Positions 61,780 to 64,000 of a stretch of DNA of 64,000 bases are shown in pieces. Position numbers and translations under genes: made by a program. This stretch comes from Hyphomicrobiales bacterium (GTDB taxonomy: Bacteria; Pseudomonadota; Alphaproteobacteria; Rhizobiales; Aestuariivirgaceae), in assembly GCA_016710435.1 (NCBI GenBank), contig JADJVV010000001.1, forward strand, positions 62,001-126,000. Reading direction: 5' to 3'. The notes beneath the pieces were generated by a model. That model searched no databases. It worked only from the letters and a program-made list of their open reading frames with translations, and was not told the origin of the DNA. Numbering within the stretch: the stretch's first letter is position 1; every line of letters begins with the position of its first letter.

Positions 61780-63267
61780 CTACTTGACCTTGAGGGCCAC
61801 GAAGCGAGTTTCGCCCGCCTTGCCGCCCTTGGAAATCAGCAACAGAACCGCCGTCTTGCCGGCCTTCTGGGCCGAGGCCATGGCGTCCGAGACATCCGCC
61901 GCGGCCGTCACTGGCTTGCCGCCGGCTTCCATGACCACATCGCCCGCCGCAACTCCCTTGTCGGCAGCAAGACCATCCGCGGCGACTTCGGTGACGACAA
62001 CGCCGCTCACCTTTTCATCGATCGCGTACTTCGTGCGCAGTTCATCCGTCATGCCGCTGACCGTCATGCCCAGCAACGTTGCGGTTTTCGGTGCGGCGTC
62101 CGGCGTCTTGCCCGCATCCTCCTGGGCAATCTGCTTCTCGCCATCCTCAAGCCGGCCGATGGCCACCTTGAGTTCGATTTCCTTGCCCTTGCGCAGGGCC
62201 TTCAGCGTCACTTCCTTGCCGATCTCGGTTTCGGCCACGGCGCGCGGCAGTTCCTTCATTTCATTGATCGGCTTGCCATTGAAGGCGATGATGACGTCAC
62301 CCGCCTCGATGCCAGCCGCCTTGCCGGGCGAACCTTCCGTCACATCAGCCACCAGCGCGCCATGCGGCTTGCCGAGACCCATGCTCTCCGCGATGTCGTC
62401 CGTCACTGATTGCACCTTCACGCCCAGCCAGCCGCGCCGCGTCTCGCCATACTTCCACAACTGGTCAACGACGCCCTTGGCCGTGTTGGCCGGGACGGAG
62501 AAGCCGATGCCCACGGAACCACCCGTCGGCGAGAAGATGGCGGTGTTGATGCCGACGACCTGCCCCGTCATGTTGAAGAGCGGGCCACCGGAGTTGCCCT
62601 TGTTGATGGCGGCGTCCGTCTGGATGAAATCATCATAGGGCCCGGCATTGATGTCGCGGTTGCGGGCGGAGACGATGCCAAGCGACACCGAACCACCGAG
62701 GCCGAACGGGTTGCCGATCGCCATCACCCACTCGCCGATGCGAAGGCCATCGCTGTCACCGAAGCTCACGGTGGGCAGCGGCTTTTCCGGCTTCACCAGA
62801 AGCACGGCGAGATCGGTCTTGGGATCACGCCCCTTCAGTTCGGCCTTCATCGTCGTGCCGTCCTGCATGCGGATTTCGATGCTCTCGGCACCTTCCACAA
62901 CATGGTTGTTGGTCACGACCACACCCGAGGAGTCGATGATGAAACCCGAGCCCATGGAATTCACCGTGCGCTCGCCACCGCCCTCACCCTGGCGCTTCTT
63001 GAAGAAGTCGTCGAAGAAATCCTTGAAGGGCGAGTCATCGGGAAGCTGCGGCACATCCACCTGCGGACCGCCAGCCACCTTGCTCTCCACTGAAATCTCG
63101 ACAACGGCCGGCAGCAGCTTGTCCGCAAGGTCGGCAACATTTGGGAGTGTTGTGAGCGACTGCGCCGATGCAGGTGCGGTGACGGCAGGAAGCCCCAAGC
63201 CGAACGCCACGAGAGCTGGAATTGCCACTGCCGAAAAAAGGCGGGCCGCTGAACCATGCCGTATCAT
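61780..63267 (-). CDS. degP: DegP/DegQ-type periplasmic serine protease
   Basis: A 495-residue exported protease (MIRHGSAARLFSAVAIPALV signal peptide). Trypsin-like domain with His in GVVVTNNHVVEGAESI, Asp in GRDPKTDLAVLLV and Ser in DAAINKGNSGGPLFNMTGQV. Then two PDZ domains: residues about 290-385 (RRGWLGVKVQSVTDDI) and 395-490. It degrades misfolded envelope proteins. The gene is beside DUF2065 and hflC, the standard alphaproteobacterial order. Start follows GGGAGAAGACA. Confidence 0.95.
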   Translation of the reverse strand: MIRHGSAARLFSAVAIPALVAFGLGLPAVTAPASAQSLTTLPNVADLADKLLPAVVEISVESKVAGGPQVDVPQLPDDSPFKDFFDDFFKKRQGEGGGERTVNSMGSGFIIDSSGVVVTNNHVVEGAESIEIRMQDGTTMKAELKGRDPKTDLAVLLVKPEKPLPTVSFGDSDGLRIGEWVMAIGNPFGLGGSVSLGIVSARNRDINAGPYDDFIQTDAAINKGNSGGPLFNMTGQVVGINTAIFSPTGGSVGIGFSVPANTAKGVVDQLWKYGETRRGWLGVKVQSVTDDIAESMGLGKPHGALVADVTEGSPGKAAGIEAGDVIIAFNGKPINEMKELPRAVAETEIGKEVTLKALRKGKEIELKVAIGRLEDGEKQIAQEDAGKTPDAAPKTATLLGMTVSGMTDELRTKYAIDEKVSGVVVTEVAADGLAADKGVAAGDVVMEAGGKPVTAAADVSDAMASAQKAGKTAVLLLISKGGKAGETRFVALKVK

Positions 63268-63314
63268 TGTCTTCTCCCAAAAGCCCCGACTCGAATTTCC
63301 GTATTGGCGCGCCG

Positions 63315-63515
63315 TCATCCCGCCAAGAGGACACGCGCCACCCAGACCAGCAACACGCCAGCGGCAAGCGCCGCCATCCCGATCACGCGGATCTGCTCGT
63401 CCGTGAGGTGCCGCAACTTGCTGGCCATGTTGCGCAAATGCCCCGGAACAAAGGCATAAAGAAGGCCCTCGATCACCAGCACAAGGCCGATCGCCATCAC
63501 GACATTGTCAAGCAC
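63315..63515 (-). CDS. DUF2065 family membrane protein
   Basis: A 66-residue protein with two helices (MLDNVVMAIGLVLVIEGLLY, IRVIGMAALAAGVLLVWVA), pattern of DUF2065, which regularly stands between hflC and degP. Function unknown. Confidence 0.92.
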   Translation of the reverse strand: MLDNVVMAIGLVLVIEGLLYAFVPGHLRNMASKLRHLTDEQIRVIGMAALAAGVLLVWVARVLLAG

Positions 63516-63545
63516 GTCCCGTTCCCCGAAATCCCGCGCGGCACC

Positions 63546-64000
63546 TTAATCCTTGGACGCCGGTACCTGTTCGCGGTCTTTTCCATCTGAGCCAAAGTAG
63601 CGGAAGAATTCCGAATCCGGGTTCAGCACCAGCGTCGTGTCCTTGTTGGCCAGCGCTTTGCCATAGGCCTGCAGCGACCGGTAGAAGGCGAAGAATTCCG
63701 GGTCCTGCTGGAAGGCTTCCGCATAGATGCGGTTGCGCTCGGCATCACCTTCGCCGCGGATCACTTCCGCGCGGCGGCGGGCATCCGCCGTCTTTTCGAT
63801 GAACAGGCGGTCGGTCTCGGCATTCATCTTGGTCTTGAAGGCATCACCGGTGGACCGCGCCTGCTGGGCGATGGCATTACGCTCGGAACGCATGCGCTCG
63901 TAGGTGGCTTGCAGCACCGCGCCATCAAGGTCGGTCCGGCGGATGCGGACGTCGACGATGTCGATGCCGAGGCTCGCCGCTTCCTGTTCCACCTTCTTCT
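63546..64000 (-). CDS. hflC: HflC, FtsH-associated SPFH protein, 5' part beyond window
   Basis: The gene runs off the right edge; about 150 C-terminal residues are visible. KKVEQEAASLGIDIVDVRIR, RTDL, the coiled-coil RMRSERNAIAQQARSTGDAF, RRRAEVIRGEGDAERNRIYA and FFAFYRSLQAYGKALANKDT are typical for HflC. With HflK it forms the membrane ring that controls the FtsH protease. Order hflC-DUF2065-degP is normal. Confidence 0.95.
   Translation of the reverse strand, partial: KKVEQEAASLGIDIVDVRIRRTDLDGAVLQATYERMRSERNAIAQQARSTGDAFKTKMNAETDRLFIEKTADARRRAEVIRGEGDAERNRIYAEAFQQDPEFFAFYRSLQAYGKALANKDTTLVLNPDSEFFRYFGSDGKDREQVPASKD

Overview
The window is about 64 kb of GC-rich alphaproteobacterial chromosome. 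Several things point to the order Hyphomicrobiales (Rhizobiales), although the genus cannot be read from the sequence: the permuted-palindrome spacers (ATGGCCGGG...CCCGGCCAT and CTCTCCCGC...GCGGGAGAG), the Hsp20-DUF1150 pair, the DUF2852-PadR pair, the degP-DUF2065-hflC order at the right edge, and leucine- and isoleucine/valine-type leader peptides ahead of leuA and ilvB. Most of the window is ordinary metabolism, punctuated by small accessory inserts.

Layout. 1-6.7 kb: the left edge holds a glxBCD/mgsABC-type glutamate-synthase-like module (N-methylglutamate synthase type), read leftwards behind an XRE-cupin regulator. Reading away from it is an operon of three very small membrane proteins plus an APC-family permease, closed by a strong terminator. 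5.7-8.2 kb: small envelope proteins and tRNA-Lys(CTT). 8.2-11.2 kb: an accessory block. It has a hairpin-rich non-coding stretch, then a visibly AT-rich two-gene cassette (a YwgA-like protein and a SAMHD1-like HD phosphohydrolase), then a decayed gene and order-typical repeats. 11.3-16.7 kb: leuA with its leader peptide, four small secreted proteins, a PhzF-like protein and Hsp20-DUF1150. 17.0-25.4 kb: a complete nucleoside uptake and salvage operon (bmpA-type binding protein, two-domain ABC ATPase, two permeases, cdd, punA, deoA, deoB). Immediately behind deoB sits an orphan Imm11-type immunity gene flanked by a duplicated deoB 3' end.

26-36.4 kb: TauE-type exporter, UPF0303, HxlR/QorB redox pair, a coiled-coil protein, DUF2852/PadR, a Ca2+/H+ exchanger, ilvC (also with a duplicated 3' end behind it), a tryptophanase and an ACT-domain protein. 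36.5-46.8 kb: an envelope pair (a peptidoglycan-binding/PotD-like fusion and a membrane-anchored FGE-like protein), LysE exporter, RidA and cupin proteins, pdxJ, and several exported proteins including a 5'-nucleotidase relative with altered metal-ligand motifs. 47.3-49.9 kb: ilvN-ilvB behind a classical attenuator with an ILIVV leader peptide. 50-64 kb: AGE-family epimerase, miaA/serB face to face, tandem paralogous secreted peptides, a TrpB2 enzyme carrying a histone-H1-like tail, an Old-Yellow-Enzyme/Ldh operon with a 34-codon gene coupled at both ends, a degenerate-GGDEF/EAL protein, DegP, DUF2065 and the start of hflC.

How the pieces fit. Branched-chain amino-acid synthesis (leuA, ilvC, ilvN, ilvB) is scattered over four places, but leuA and ilvB share attenuation-type control. 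The most system-like unexplained elements are the AT-rich HD/YwgA cassette, the permease with three mini-subunits, the peptidoglycan-PotD/FGE envelope pair, and the two gene-3'-end duplications at deoB and ilvC, which look like scars of cassette insertion. Function calls come from reading motifs by eye; no database search was possible.
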